Source: Pseudomonas sp.
GTDB lineage: Bacteria > Pseudomonadota > Gammaproteobacteria > Pseudomonadales > Pseudomonadaceae
Direction: 5' to 3'
DNA length: 64,000 nucleotides
NCBI GenBank assembly: GCA_030699825.1
Contig: JAUYKV010000039.1
Coordinates: 62,001-126,000 of the forward strand
A program made the translations under genes and the position numbers. This document shows positions 19,947 through 30,382 of the stretch, piece after piece; within the stretch, counting starts at the first letter, position 1, and each line of letters opens with the position of its first letter. The notes below the pieces were generated by a model. It saw nothing but the letters and a program-made list of their open reading frames with translations, did no database searches and was not told the DNA's origin.

Positions 19947-20603
19947 GTGGACGAGGCATTCTGGCAGGCGCGCTGGGCACGCGATCAGATCGGTTTTCAT
20001 CTGGATCAGGTCAATCCCTATCTGCAGCGCCACTGCACGGCGTTAGAACTGCAGCCGGGCGCGCGGGTGCTGGTTCCGCTGTGCGGCAAGAGCCTGGATC
20101 TGGCCTGGCTGGCGGGGCAGGGCTATCGGGTTGTGGGCGTCGAGTTGGCGCAGAAGGCGGTCGAGGGTTTCTTCGCGGAACATGGCTTGAACGCCGAGGT
20201 CAGCCAGGAGGGGGCGTTCAAGGTCTATCGCGCCGGAGCGCTGGAGCTCTGGTGCGGTGATTTCTTCGCCCTGACGGCAGAACAACTCGGCGATTGCCAG
20301 GGGCTCTACGACCGGGCGGCATTGATTGCCCTGCCGACGGATCTGCGTGTTCGCTACGCGGCCCATCTGCAGGCCATTTTGCCGGCGGGATGCCGGGGAC
20401 TGCTGATTACCCTCGACTATGCGCAGGCGCAGATGGACGGGCCGCCCTTCGCTGTGAGCGATGCCGAAGTGCATGAATTGTTCGGTGCGGGCTGGCGGGT
20501 CGAGACGCTGGAGCGGCTGGATGTGCTGCAGGGCAACTGGAAGTTCATCAAGCACAACCTGCAGGCGCTGGATGAAGTGGTATACCGGTTGGTCAAACGC
20601 TGA
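19947..20603 (+). CDS. tpm: Thiopurine S-methyltransferase
   Basis: SAM-dependent methyltransferase of 218 residues. In pseudomonads Tpm methylates thiopurines and also selenium and tellurium compounds, linked to tellurite tolerance. The start [19 protein letters not shown], the SAM site [19 protein letters not shown] and the acidic [11 protein letters not shown] are family-diagnostic, and the motif [10 protein letters not shown] is conserved. The start is GTG 19947 with AAGGGGG 6-12 bp upstream. Followed by a strong hairpin separating it from the convergent htpX. Confidence 0.93.
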   Translation: MDEAFWQARWARDQIGFHLDQVNPYLQRHCTALELQPGARVLVPLCGKSLDLAWLAGQGYRVVGVELAQKAVEGFFAEHGLNAEVSQEGAFKVYRAGALELWCGDFFALTAEQLGDCQGLYDRAALIALPTDLRVRYAAHLQAILPAGCRGLLITLDYAQAQMDGPPFAVSDAEVHELFGAGWRVETLERLDVLQGNWKFIKHNLQALDEVVYRLVKR

Positions 20604-20641
20604 GGCAGCAGCAGGCTGAGTGTGGCCTACGCTGCAAAGCC

Positions 20642-20682
20642 GCAATGAACAAGGGCAACCCGAGGTCGCCCTTGTTCATTGC
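20642..20682. terminator. Hairpin between convergent tpm and htpX
   Basis: Perfect 15-bp stem GCAATGAACAAGGGC (20642-20656) / GCCCTTGTTCATTGC (20668-20682), extendable inward past one mismatch. There is no long T-tract on either side, so this is a probable weak or bidirectional terminator. Confidence 0.65.
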
Positions 20683-20689
20683 GAGTGGT

Positions 20690-21562
20690 TTAACGCAACT
20701 GGCGCAGGGCTTCGATGCGGTCTTCCAGCGGCGGGTGGGTCATCAGCAGGCCGGCCAGGCCGTTCTTCAGGCCGCCGTTGATGCCGAAGGCGGTGAGGCT
20801 GTCGGGCATGTTCACCGGCACCCCCTGTTCGGCGCGCAGGCGCTGCAGGGCGGCGATCATGGCGCCGGTGCCAGCCAGGCGCGCGCCGGCTTCATCGGCC
20901 TTGAATTCGCGTTTGCGCGAGAACCACATGACGATGATGCTGGCCAGGATGCCCAGTACCAGTTCGGCGAAGATGGTCGCGACGAAGTAGCCGATGCCGT
21001 GGCTGCCTTCGTTTTTCAGGATGGCTTTGTCGACGAAGTTACCGAAGATCCGTGCGAAGAACATCACGAAGGTGTTCACAACGCCCTGGATCAGCGCCAG
21101 GGTGACCATGTCGCCGTTAGCCACGTGGCCGATCTCGTGGGCCAGCACGGCTTTCACCTCATCCGGCGAGAAGCGTTCCAGCAAGCCCTGGCTGACCGCT
21201 ACCAGGGCATCGTTCTTGTTCCAGCCAGTGGCGAAGGCATTGGATTCGTAGGCGGGAAAGATCCCCACTTCCGGCATCTTGATGCCGGCATTGCGCGACA
21301 GCTCTTCGACGGTCTGCAGCAGCCACTGTTCGTGGCGGGTACGCGGCTGGGTGATGATCTCGGTGCCGGTGCTCATCTTCGCCATCCACTTGGACAGCAG
21401 CAGTGAGATCAGTGAGCCGGCAAAACCGAATACCGCGCAGAAGATCAGCAGGCTGCTGTAGTTCTGGCCGGTGAAGCGGTCTACCCCCAGTAGCTTGAGA
21501 GTGATACTGGCGATGATCAACACCGCCAGGTTGGTAGCCAGAAACAGCAAAATGCGCATCAT
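20690..21562 (-). CDS. htpX: Membrane zinc protease HtpX
   Basis: Heat-shock-inducible inner-membrane metalloprotease of family M48B, 290 residues, that degrades misfolded membrane proteins. Transmembrane helices at about 4-24 and 35-57 are followed by the zinc motif [12 protein letters not shown] and two more hydrophobic segments. The downstream glutamate ligand is in [18 protein letters not shown]. Double ATG (21560-21562 and 21557-21559) with GAGGAG upstream. A candidate sigma-32 promoter lies at 21611-21640. Confidence 0.95.
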   Translation of the reverse strand: MMRILLFLATNLAVLIIASITLKLLGVDRFTGQNYSSLLIFCAVFGFAGSLISLLLSKWMAKMSTGTEIITQPRTRHEQWLLQTVEELSRNAGIKMPEVGIFPAYESNAFATGWNKNDALVAVSQGLLERFSPDEVKAVLAHEIGHVANGDMVTLALIQGVVNTFVMFFARIFGNFVDKAILKNEGSHGIGYFVATIFAELVLGILASIIVMWFSRKREFKADEAGARLAGTGAMIAALQRLRAEQGVPVNMPDSLTAFGINGGLKNGLAGLLMTHPPLEDRIEALRQLR

Positions 21563-21610
21563 GATGTGAAACGACTCCTCGCGGGATAAGACTTGCTTGA
21601 TATGCCGGCT

Positions 21611-21640
21611 ATATAAGGGCGCGCCCCCCGGCTCTTCAAC
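21611..21640 (-). promoter_or_regulatory. Candidate sigma-32 promoter of htpX
   Basis: On the minus strand, GTTGAA (21635-21640) is separated by 15 bp from CCCTTATAT (21611-21619). This resembles the heat-shock consensus CTTGAA / CCCCATNT, 48 bp upstream of the htpX start. Confidence 0.6.
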
Positions 21641-21652
21641 TGGGGGACTATT

Positions 21653-22105
21653 TCAAACTGTGTCGCCTGTGCCGTTCAGGCTGCTCTCGAAGAGCAAGCG
21701 GGTCAGCCGGGCAAGGCGTTCGCCGTGCTGTTGGCTCAGCGCGTCGCGCAGTTGAAAGGCCAGGGTGGCGTGCACCCGGCGCACGCTGGGGGGTAGCGCT
21801 TCGCCTTCGCGCAGGGCGTGGGGCACGCTGCGACTCAGACGCAGGAAGCCTTTCTCGCTGAGCACCGCCTGATCCAGGGCGTCGTAGGCGATGGTCGAGT
21901 CGAAGCGCAGGTAGCCTTCCTCGGCCAGCCACAACAGTGCGCCCAGGCAGCTCTCATGACGCCTGCTCGGCAGGCCGAATTCATCGGGTTCCTCGCGGCC
22001 GATCAGGTCTTCGACGTAGAGCGCCATCTTGCGCGGGAAGACCTGATACAGGTGCAGCAGGCCGGCTGCCGCATCCTTGTAGAAATCGTCGATTTGTAGA
22101 TCCAT
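21653..22105 (-). CDS. Conserved hypothetical protein
   Basis: Acidic, mainly helical protein of 150 residues starting MDLQIDDFYKDAAAGLLHLY. No membrane segment or catalytic motif is visible; the C-terminal half (QLRDALSQQHGERLARLTRLLFES) looks amphipathic. Its ATG at 22103-22105 is 4 bp after the alaA stop, and it precedes htpX on the same strand, an order shared from memory with P. aeruginosa. Function unknown. Starts further upstream would lie within alaA. Confidence 0.75.
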   Translation of the reverse strand: MDLQIDDFYKDAAAGLLHLYQVFPRKMALYVEDLIGREEPDEFGLPSRRHESCLGALLWLAEEGYLRFDSTIAYDALDQAVLSEKGFLRLSRSVPHALREGEALPPSVRRVHATLAFQLRDALSQQHGERLARLTRLLFESSLNGTGDTV

Positions 22106-22109
22106 GGGC

Positions 22110-23321
22110 TTACTGGCTGTAGCCTTTGAGAAAGCTGCCGATGCGGCCGATGGCCTGTTCCAGGTCATCGACCCGCGGCAGGGTGACCACGCGGAAGTGA
22201 TCCGGCCAAGGCCAGTTGAAGGCCGTGCCCTGGACGATCAACAGCTTCTCGGAGAGCAGCAGGTCAAGGACGAATTTCTCGTCGTTGTGGATCGGGCAGA
22301 CCTTGGGGTCGATTTTCGGGAAGGCATAGAGCGCGCCCATCGGCTTGACGCAGCTGACTCCGGGAATGTCGTTGAGCAGCTCCCAGGTGCGGTTGCGCTG
22401 CTCCAGCAGGCGACCGTTGGGCAGCACCAGGTCGTTGATGCTCTGGTAACCGCCCAGCGCGGTCTGGATCGCGTGCTGGCTCGGCACGTTGGCGCACAGG
22501 CGCATGTTGGCGAGGATGTCGATGCCTTCGATATAGCTCTGCGCGCGGTGTTTCGGCCCGGAGATGGCCACCCAGCCGGAGCGAAAGCCCGCGACCCGGT
22601 AGGACTTGGACAAGCCGTTGAAGGTCAGGCACAGCACATCCGGCGCCAGGGACGCGGTGCAGATGTGCTGGGCTTCGTCGTAGAGGATCTTGTCGTAGAT
22701 CTCGTCGGAGAACAGCACCAGGTTGTGCTGGCGCGCCAGCTCGACGATGTCTTCCAGTACTTCTTTGGAGTAGACCGCGCCGGTCGGGTTGTTCGGGTTG
22801 ATCAGCACCAGCGCCTTGGTATTCGGGGTGATCTTGGCGCGCATGTCGGCGATGTCGGGGAACCAGCCGGCCTGTTCGTCGCACAGGTAATGCACCGGCT
22901 TGCCGCCGGACAGGGCCACGGCGGCGGTCCACAGCGGGTAATCGGGGGCCGGGATCAGCACCTCGTCGCCGTTGTTGAGCAGCGCCTGCATGGCCATGAC
23001 GATCAGCTCGGAGACGCCGTTGCCGAGGTAGATGTCCTCTATGCCGACGCCTTCCACCTGCTTCTGCTGGTAGTACTGCATCACCGCCTTGCGTGCACTG
23101 AACAGACCCTTGGAGTCGCTGTAGCCCTGGGCCGTCGGCAGGTTGCGGATCACGTCCTGAAGAATTTCTTCCGGAGCTTCGAAACCGAACGACGCCGGGT
23201 TGCCGATGTTCAGCTTGAGGATGCGATGACCTTCCTCTTCCAGGCGCTTGGCGTGCTTGAGCACGGGCCCGCGAATGTCGTAGCAGACATTGGCCAGCTT
23301 GTTCGATTTGCTGAACTGCAT
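22110..23321 (-). CDS. alaA: Alanine-synthesising aminotransferase AlaA
   Basis: Fold-type I PLP aminotransferase of 403 residues making alanine from pyruvate with glutamate. The PLP lysine is in FNGLSKSYRVAGFRSGWV. LNIGNPASFGFEAPEEI, YLGNGVSELI, INPNNPTGAVYS and LFSDEIYDKILYD match AlaA/YfbQ closely, and the length is typical. It probably forms an operon with the hypothetical gene at 21653. Confidence 0.93.
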   Translation of the reverse strand: MQFSKSNKLANVCYDIRGPVLKHAKRLEEEGHRILKLNIGNPASFGFEAPEEILQDVIRNLPTAQGYSDSKGLFSARKAVMQYYQQKQVEGVGIEDIYLGNGVSELIVMAMQALLNNGDEVLIPAPDYPLWTAAVALSGGKPVHYLCDEQAGWFPDIADMRAKITPNTKALVLINPNNPTGAVYSKEVLEDIVELARQHNLVLFSDEIYDKILYDEAQHICTASLAPDVLCLTFNGLSKSYRVAGFRSGWVAISGPKHRAQSYIEGIDILANMRLCANVPSQHAIQTALGGYQSINDLVLPNGRLLEQRNRTWELLNDIPGVSCVKPMGALYAFPKIDPKVCPIHNDEKFVLDLLLSEKLLIVQGTAFNWPWPDHFRVVTLPRVDDLEQAIGRIGSFLKGYSQ

Positions 23322-23435
23322 GTAAGTGATCCCGAGTGGAGAAACGTCGTTGAATTACCGTGTAAAAGACTCGATCAGGCGAGCCTTGGCAGCATGTAAC
23401 GCGGGTGCCAGACTGGGGTCGAATGATACGTTGCA

Positions 23436-23471
23436 GCCCGACCTTGGCAAAGGTACTGGTCGGGCTTTTTT
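23436..23471 (+). terminator. Intrinsic terminator without an upstream plus-strand gene
   Basis: Stem GCCCGACC (23436-23443) / GGTCGGGC (23458-23465), 14-nt loop, six T (23466-23471). The nearest upstream gene (alaA) is on the other strand, so the terminated transcript must start within the previous 110 bp or be an msrB leader. Confidence 0.8.
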
Positions 23472-23473
23472 AT

Positions 23474-23640
23474 GGCTATGTACCGGTTAACTGTTGAGCC
23501 TGATCGCAACCTCGTGGGAGGGGCTTTAGCCGCAAAAAATTGTCAGTGTTTCGACGATTTTCGCGGATGAAACGCAACGCCGCCCGGCCCCTCCCACAAA
23601 GAACGTTATCTCTCATGCAACAGATAATGGGTGCATAGCC
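23474..23640. mobile_element. MITE-like element, full copy upstream of msrB (family 1)
   Basis: 167 bp with ends GGCTATGTACCGGTTAACTG and (complement) CAACAGATAATGGGTGCATAGCC. The interior is a REP pair (GTGGGAGGGGCTTTAGCCGC ... CGGCCCCTCCCAC). Flanks TTTTTTAT and TTTTCTAT match at 7 of 8 bases. It sits directly behind a terminator T-tract, like the copy at 18561. Confidence 0.82.
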
Positions 23641-23662
23641 TTTTCTATTGAGGATCATGCCC

Positions 23663-24064
23663 ATGGACAAGCTCGAAAAACCCCTGGAAGCCTGGCGCGA
23701 AGAACTGTCGGAGACGCAGTTCCATGTCTGCCGGCTGGGTGGCACGGAACGAGCCTTTTCCGGTGAATACCATGACAGCAAGACGCCGGGCATCTATCAC
23801 TGCGCCTGCTGCGGCACTGCATTGTTCGACTCGGACGCCAAATTCGATTCCGGTAGCGGCTGGCCCAGCTACTTTCAGCCGCTGAGCAAGGATGCGATTA
23901 CCAGTCTGGATGACTTCAGCCATGGTATGCACCGCATCGAAGTGAAGTGCGGCAAATGCGCTGCCCACCTGGGCCACGTTTTTCCAGATGGGCCGGCGCC
24001 GACCGGATTGCGTTACTGCATCAATTCGGCATCGCTTAAGCTGGTGCCTAGGGCCGAGGCATGA
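23663..24064 (+). CDS. msrB: Peptide-methionine (R)-S-oxide reductase
   Basis: MsrB of 133 residues, reducing the R-epimer of methionine sulfoxide in proteins. Zinc-binding CxxC pairs are in [11 protein letters not shown] and VKCGKCAAH, the conserved SGSGWPSYF follows the first, and the catalytic Cys is in [14 protein letters not shown] 23663 is 10 bp after GAGG; an ATG six bases earlier is too close to it. The ribosome-binding site is only about 10 bp from the end of a MITE, so its promoter is either in the MITE or upstream of it and past a terminator. Confidence 0.94.
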   Translation: MDKLEKPLEAWREELSETQFHVCRLGGTERAFSGEYHDSKTPGIYHCACCGTALFDSDAKFDSGSGWPSYFQPLSKDAITSLDDFSHGMHRIEVKCGKCAAHLGHVFPDGPAPTGLRYCINSASLKLVPRAEA

Positions 24065-24090
24065 CGCCGGTCCTGCCGTGATCGGCGAAC

Positions 24091-24298
24091 GGATGGGTTA
24101 GGCGCCTGCAAGTTGACCTGCTACCAACAGAACAAAGGCGCCGTAACCCATCATCGATATTCGCCATGCCTGCAGGTACAGGCCTAAACCGCTCGATGGG
24201 TATCGCTGCGCTCAACGCCATCCTACAGACACTGGCTCCGAAAAGATTTCGTAAAGTTTCTATATATAAAACAATGAGTTATTTGTTGTTTGATAAGA
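24091..24298. repeat. Direct repeat copy 1 (about 208 bp)
   Basis: Starts GGATGGGTTAGGCGCC, contains the mirrored GGCGCCGTAACCCATC, then an AT-rich tail with TTTCTATATATAAAACAATG and ends TTGTTTGATAAGA. It matches copy 2 (24365) with roughly ten substitutions and one 1-bp indel. Confidence 0.92.
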
Positions 24299-24364
24299 GA
24301 TCCCCCATCGTCCAGACGCCGCGCTGTCGCGCAGCAAACTGGGTGCTCAAGGATCAAGACCGTA

Positions 24365-24573
24365 GGATGGGTTAGGCGCCTGCAAATTAACCTGCTATCA
24401 GCAGAACAAAGGCGCCGTAACCCATCATCGATATTCGCCATGCCTGCAGGTGCAGGCCTAAACCGCTCAATGGGTATCGCTGCGCTCAACGCCATCCTAC
24501 AGACACTGGCTTCGACAAGATTTCGTAAAAGTTTCTATATATAAAACAATGAGTTATTTGTTGTTTGATAAGA
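24365..24573. repeat. Direct repeat copy 2 (209 bp)
   Basis: Second copy of the unit at 24091. The palindrome GGATGGGTTAGGCGCC ... GGCGCCGTAACCCATC and the AT-rich tail are conserved. Confidence 0.92.
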
Positions 24574-24677
24574 ACCGGCTGGCTGGCGAGCAACAGGTCA
24601 GGCCCCGGCTCCTGCGTTTTCAAGAGAGTGCCGCGCCATTGCGCTGTGGCCCGTCATCAATGGGCCTTATTTTCTGG

Positions 24678-24703
24678 CAATTAAATTGTGTGCAATTCAA
24701 TTG
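24678..24703. promoter_or_regulatory. Two OspR/OhrR-type boxes in the gpx promoter
   Basis: Palindromes CAATTAAATTG (24678-24688) and CAATTCAATTG (24693-24703), centres 15 bp apart, resemble the AATT-rich sites of OhrR/OspR repressors. A -10-like TACTAT follows at 24706-24711. They lie 46 bp upstream of gpx, which is co-transcribed with the regulator, so autoregulation is expected. Confidence 0.72.
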
Positions 24704-24748
24704 CTTACTATAGTGTTTCGACTCCCATGCAGGTCAAAGGCGATTACC

Positions 24749-25234
24749 ATGAGCAACGAACTGTTCGATATCCCCGTCACCACCATCAAGGGCGAGCAGA
24801 AAACCCTGGCCGACTTTGCTGGCAAGGCCGTGTTGGTGGTCAATACCGCCAGCAAATGCGGGTTCACCCCGCAGTACAAGGGCCTGGAAAGCCTCTGGCA
24901 GCAGTACAAGGACAAGGGGCTGGTGGTGTTGGGTTTTCCCTGCAACCAGTTCGGCAAGCAGGAGCCGGGCAGTGAGGGGGCGATTACCGAGTTTTGCGAG
25001 CTGAACTTCGGGGTCAGCTTTCCCCTGTTCAAGAAGGTCGATGTCAACGGCAGCGATGCCCATCCCTTGTTCGTCCAGCTGAAGAAAAAGGCCCCGGGCC
25101 TGCTTGGCAGCCAGGGTGTGAAGTGGAATTTCACCAAGTTCCTGATCAGTGCCGACGGCAAGCAGGTCAAGCGTTTCGCGCCGGCCACCAAGCCGGAAGA
25201 TCTGACTGCCGAGATCGAAGCCCTGCTCAAATGA
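24749..25234 (+). CDS. Glutathione peroxidase-family (thiol) peroxidase
   Basis: Peroxidase of 161 residues with the family tetrad: Cys in VNTASKCGFTPQY (about residue 36), Gln in GFPCNQFGKQEPG, and Trp-Asn in KWNFTKF. Cysteine rather than selenocysteine, with a second Cys in FPCNQ, suggests a thioredoxin-dependent enzyme that reduces organic hydroperoxides. ATG 24749 has AAAGG upstream. The last 4 bp (ATGA) overlap the ospR start, and MarR-type boxes lie upstream. Confidence 0.92.
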   Translation: MSNELFDIPVTTIKGEQKTLADFAGKAVLVVNTASKCGFTPQYKGLESLWQQYKDKGLVVLGFPCNQFGKQEPGSEGAITEFCELNFGVSFPLFKKVDVNGSDAHPLFVQLKKKAPGLLGSQGVKWNFTKFLISADGKQVKRFAPATKPEDLTAEIEALLK

Positions 25235-25684
25235 AACCGGAGTCGTTCGTGCACGAAGATGCCCTGCAGCTGGACAACCAGCTGTGCTTCAAACTGTACG
25301 CGGCTTCGCGGGCGGTGATCCGTGCCTACAAGCCGATGCTCGATCAATTGAACCTGACCTACCCGCAGTACCTGGCGATGCTGGTGCTCTGGGAATGGCA
25401 ACTGGTCCCGCCGGCACAGCCGACGATCAAGGCCCTGGGCGAGCGCTTGCTGCTCGATTCGGGCACCCTGACCCCGCTGCTCAAGAGGTTGCAGCAGCTT
25501 GGTTTATTGCTGCGCCAGCGCTCGGCTGTGGATGAGCGCGAGGTACACCTGGCATTGACCGATGCGGGTCGTGCCTTGCGTGAGCGGGTGCTGCCGTTGC
25601 GCCAGCAGTTGCTGTGCGAGCAGGGCGTCGAGGTGGATGAACTGGTCGAGTTGCGCCGCCGCGTTGGTCAGTTGCTCGATCGTT

Positions 25685-25701
<17 letters not shown>
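25231..25701 (+). CDS. ospR: MarR-family redox regulator OspR
   Basis: MarR/OhrR-type winged-helix repressor of 156 residues. The redox-sensing Cys is in LDNQLCFKLYAASRAV (about residue 20). Recognition helix and wing are in LLLDSGTLTPLLKRLQQLGLLLRQRSAVDEREVHLALT, and a second Cys (LLCEQG, near 130) could form the disulfide. In P. aeruginosa OspR senses peroxide and represses the adjacent glutathione peroxidase gene; the same arrangement, with an ATGA overlap, is seen here. The tail overlaps the convergent sagS gene by 17 bp. Confidence 0.9.
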
Positions 25702-28018
<2,317 letters not shown>

Positions 28019-28118
28019 GGGTGGCAATAGTCTCGAGTCCGTGCGCTTGCCAAGCATAGCCCATCCGTTCCTCCTTTCGGCAGGAGCAGTTGGCAGGTTG
28101 CAATACTAGGAGTGCGTA

Positions 28119-29009
28119 GTGGATTCCCGTTTAAATGCTTTTCTACAGCGCGCCGAGAGCGTGCTGGCGCGACTCGAGCCGCTGTTGCCGGCCCAGCGTG
28201 GCGATATCGACTGGCAGCACAGCCTGGCCGCACGCTGGCATCGTGAGGGGCGTAGTGGTTACTTGCAGCCGTTGAGCATCGATCTCGACCTGAATCTGAG
28301 TGACCTGATCGGTGTCGACACTCAGCGTGAGCAGCTGGCGCGCAACACCCGGCAATTCATCCAGGGCCTGCCGGCCAATCACGCTTTGCTCTGGGGCGCG
28401 CGCGGCACGGGAAAGTCATCGCTGGTGCGCGCGCTGTTGGCCGAGCATGCCACTGCCGGGCTGCGCCTGATCGAAATCGAGCGCGATCATCTGGCGGATC
28501 TGCCGCGGGTGGTCGAGCAGCTGAGTCGCTTGCCGCAGCGCTTTGTGCTGTTTTGCGATGACCTGTCCTTCGAGGCCGGCGAGGGCGATTACCGGGTGTT
28601 GAAAAGCGTGCTGGATGGCTCGCTAGAGCGCTCGCCGGACAATGTGCTGCTCTACGCCACGTCCAATCGCCGCCATCTGTTGCCGGAGCAGCACAGCGAC
28701 AACCAGGCTGCGCAGATGGTCGACGGCGAACTGCACCCGAGCGAGGCGGTGGAGGACAAAATCGCGCTGTCCGATCGTTTTGGCCTATGGTTGTCTTTCT
28801 ACCCCTTCACCCAGGATCACTTCCTCGATGTGGTGCGCCATTGGGTCGAGGTGCAGGCGGCGCAGGCTGGTTTGAACTGGCAGTGGAGCGAGTCCCTGGA
28901 AAAAGCGGCGATTCGCTGGGCCCTGGGTCGCGGTAATCGTAATGGTCGTTGTGCCTATCAATTCGCCCGGCACTGGGTCGGGCTGCAACTCCTGGAGAGC
29001 CAGGCATGA
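28119..29009 (+). CDS. AAA+ ATPase, DUF815 family
   Basis: P-loop ATPase of 296 residues. Walker A GARGTGKSS near 96-104, Walker B-like FVLFCDDLSFE near 148, then LLYATSNRRHLL as sensor 1, and a C-terminal helical part WALGRGNRNGRCAYQFARHW. The DUF815 family is widespread; its substrates are unknown, though a MoxR-like remodelling role is often assumed. GTG 28119 has AGGAG 7 bp upstream. The stop overlaps the next gene (ATGA). Confidence 0.85.
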   Translation: MDSRLNAFLQRAESVLARLEPLLPAQRGDIDWQHSLAARWHREGRSGYLQPLSIDLDLNLSDLIGVDTQREQLARNTRQFIQGLPANHALLWGARGTGKSSLVRALLAEHATAGLRLIEIERDHLADLPRVVEQLSRLPQRFVLFCDDLSFEAGEGDYRVLKSVLDGSLERSPDNVLLYATSNRRHLLPEQHSDNQAAQMVDGELHPSEAVEDKIALSDRFGLWLSFYPFTQDHFLDVVRHWVEVQAAQAGLNWQWSESLEKAAIRWALGRGNRNGRCAYQFARHWVGLQLLESQA

Positions 29010-29488
29010 TCGACCTTGCGCAAGCCGACTCCGAACCCGCTGACTATGCTCTGCTGGCCGCGCAACTGCAGGCGCTGTTGGCCGATGAGCGCGACTTCAT
29101 TGCCAACGCCGCACAGTTCTGCGCCTTGTTGTTCCAGGAACTGGCCGAACTCAATTGGGCTGGCTTCTACCTGCTTCGGGGTGAAGAACTGGTGCTGGGA
29201 CCATTCCAGGGACGGGTGGCCTGTGTGCGAATACCCATGGGCCGCGGGGTGTGCGGGGTGGCGGCGGCGACCCGGCAAACGCAGCGGGTGGAGGATGTGC
29301 ACGCCTTTGCCGGGCATATCGCCTGCGACAGCGCCTCGCGCAGCGAGCTGGTGGTGCCGCTGCTGAAGGAGGAACGGTTGATCGGCGTGCTGGATCTGGA
29401 TAGTCCGCAGTTGGCCCGCTTTACTGCAGCCGACCAGGCCGGGATCGAGTGGCTGGTCGGGATTTTCTTGCAGCTTAGCGATTGTTGA
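29006..29488 (+). CDS. Free methionine-(R)-sulfoxide reductase (GAF domain)
   Basis: Single GAF-domain enzyme of 160 residues reducing free Met-R-sulfoxide. NWAGFYLL, LVLGPFQGRVACVRIPMGRGVCG and HIACDSASRSELVVPL carry the three conserved cysteines of the fRMsr (YebR) family. It starts inside the DUF815 stop codon. With msrB and gpx nearby, it adds to a local sulfur-oxidation repair theme. Confidence 0.9.
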   Translation: MIDLAQADSEPADYALLAAQLQALLADERDFIANAAQFCALLFQELAELNWAGFYLLRGEELVLGPFQGRVACVRIPMGRGVCGVAAATRQTQRVEDVHAFAGHIACDSASRSELVVPLLKEERLIGVLDLDSPQLARFTAADQAGIEWLVGIFLQLSDC

Positions 29489-29550
29489 TGCTGCTGGAGC
29501 GAGCTGGCTTGGCGCCGCTTCGCTTCGGCCCAGCAGGGCTCTACTCGGGC

Positions 29551-29606
29551 TCAGAGGTTGTGAAAAAAACGAGCGCAGTAGGCGAGAGTTTTTTCATACC
29601 CTCTCA
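29551..29606. repeat. TTGTGAAAA-type palindromic element (family 2), copy A
   Basis: Starts TCAGAGGTTGTGAAAAAAAC and ends with the mirrored GTTTTTTCATACCCTCTCA. Its right end contains the TGA stop of the gst gene (29604-29606, minus strand). Confidence 0.8.
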
Positions 29607-30266
29607 GGCCTTGCCGGCCATCTTGGCCACTGTCTTCTGCTCGCCGGGCAATAGCGCTTGCACCGAGGGGCGCGCCTTGACGCGCTGATACAGTGCGGCC
29701 AGGTTCGGCCAGCGCTGGGCATCCAGTTGTTCGCCGCCGTGTTCCATATTGATCATCTGACAGGCAAATGCCAGGTCGGCCAGGGTCAGGCTGTCACCGA
29801 CGAAGTACTCGGCGGTGCCCAGGGTCTGCGACAGGTAGGCGAAGTGCGTCGGAAGTTTGTCCGTCAGCGTGGCTTGCACCGCCGTCTCATCGCAGGGCTG
29901 GCCCATGGGCGGCTTCAGGACGCGGTTGCGGAATACGCTGAAGGTACACAGTGGCGCCAGCTCGTAGTCGCTGTATTTTTCCAGCCAGCGCACACGGGCG
30001 CGCTGTTCGGCATTGCGGCCCAGCAGGGGTTTGCGTTCCGGGTAGCTGTCTTCCAGGTACTGGCAGATCACGCTGGAGTCGGCCAGGCTGAAGTCGCCGT
30101 CCTTCAACGCCGGGATACGGCCCAGTGGGTTGAGTTCGCGATACCACGCCGGCTGGCCGAAGGGCAGGATGATTTCCAGTGCGTAGTCGAGGTCTTTCTC
30201 TGCCAGGCACAGGCGTACTTTGCGTACGAAGGGCGAAAGCGGGGCGCCATAAACTGTCAGACTCAT
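29604..30266 (-). CDS. Glutathione S-transferase family protein
   Basis: GST of 220 residues. A thioredoxin-fold N-terminal domain (MSLTVYGAPLSPFVRKVRLCLAE, with the probable catalytic Ser in SPFVRK; NPLGRIPALKDGDF and ADSSVICQYLED bind the gamma-glutamyl end) precedes a helical C-terminal domain with SLTLADLAFACQ. Substrate unknown. AAGGA precedes the ATG. The stop codon is contributed by a family 2 repeat. Confidence 0.9.
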   Translation of the reverse strand: MSLTVYGAPLSPFVRKVRLCLAEKDLDYALEIILPFGQPAWYRELNPLGRIPALKDGDFSLADSSVICQYLEDSYPERKPLLGRNAEQRARVRWLEKYSDYELAPLCTFSVFRNRVLKPPMGQPCDETAVQATLTDKLPTHFAYLSQTLGTAEYFVGDSLTLADLAFACQMINMEHGGEQLDAQRWPNLAALYQRVKARPSVQALLPGEQKTVAKMAGKA

Positions 30267-30311
30267 CGAGTGTCCTTGTCGGCATGTAGGTAAAAGAGAG
30301 GGGGCAGGCTC

Positions 30312-30382
30312 GGCGGTTGTGAAAATATCGAGCGCCGTCGCAAGACGGTCGCAGCAGGCGAGCGTTTGTTCACAATCTCTCA
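30312..30382. repeat. TTGTGAAAA-type palindromic element (family 2), copy B
   Basis: Left GGTTGTGAAAATATCGAGCG, right CGTTTGTTCACAATCTCTCA. An internal hairpin is formed by GCCGTCGCAAGACGGTCGC. The TGA stop of the next gene (30380-30382, minus) lies in its right end. Confidence 0.8.

Larger units (their letters stand above)
23322..23662. other. alaA-msrB intergenic region with orphan terminator and MITE
   Basis: The region contains a forward terminator (23436-23471) with no forward gene before it, then a 167-bp MITE that ends 22 bp before the msrB start. A small RNA or leader RNA on the plus strand is possible between the alaA start and the terminator. No peptide with a good ribosome-binding site was found. 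Confidence 0.5.
24065..24748. other. msrB-gpx intergenic region with a duplicated 209-bp unit
   Basis: 684 bp without a gene. It is occupied by two direct repeats (24091-24298, 24365-24573), a 66-bp unique spacer, and the gpx promoter with two MarR-type boxes. Short open frames inside the repeats are not supported by ribosome-binding sites. Confidence 0.7.

Noticed and set aside
24166..24375. Small frames inside the 209-bp repeats (both copies)
   Set aside because: They start with MPAGTGLNRSMGIAALNAIL in both copies but have no ribosome-binding site, and the frame is just part of the non-coding repeat.
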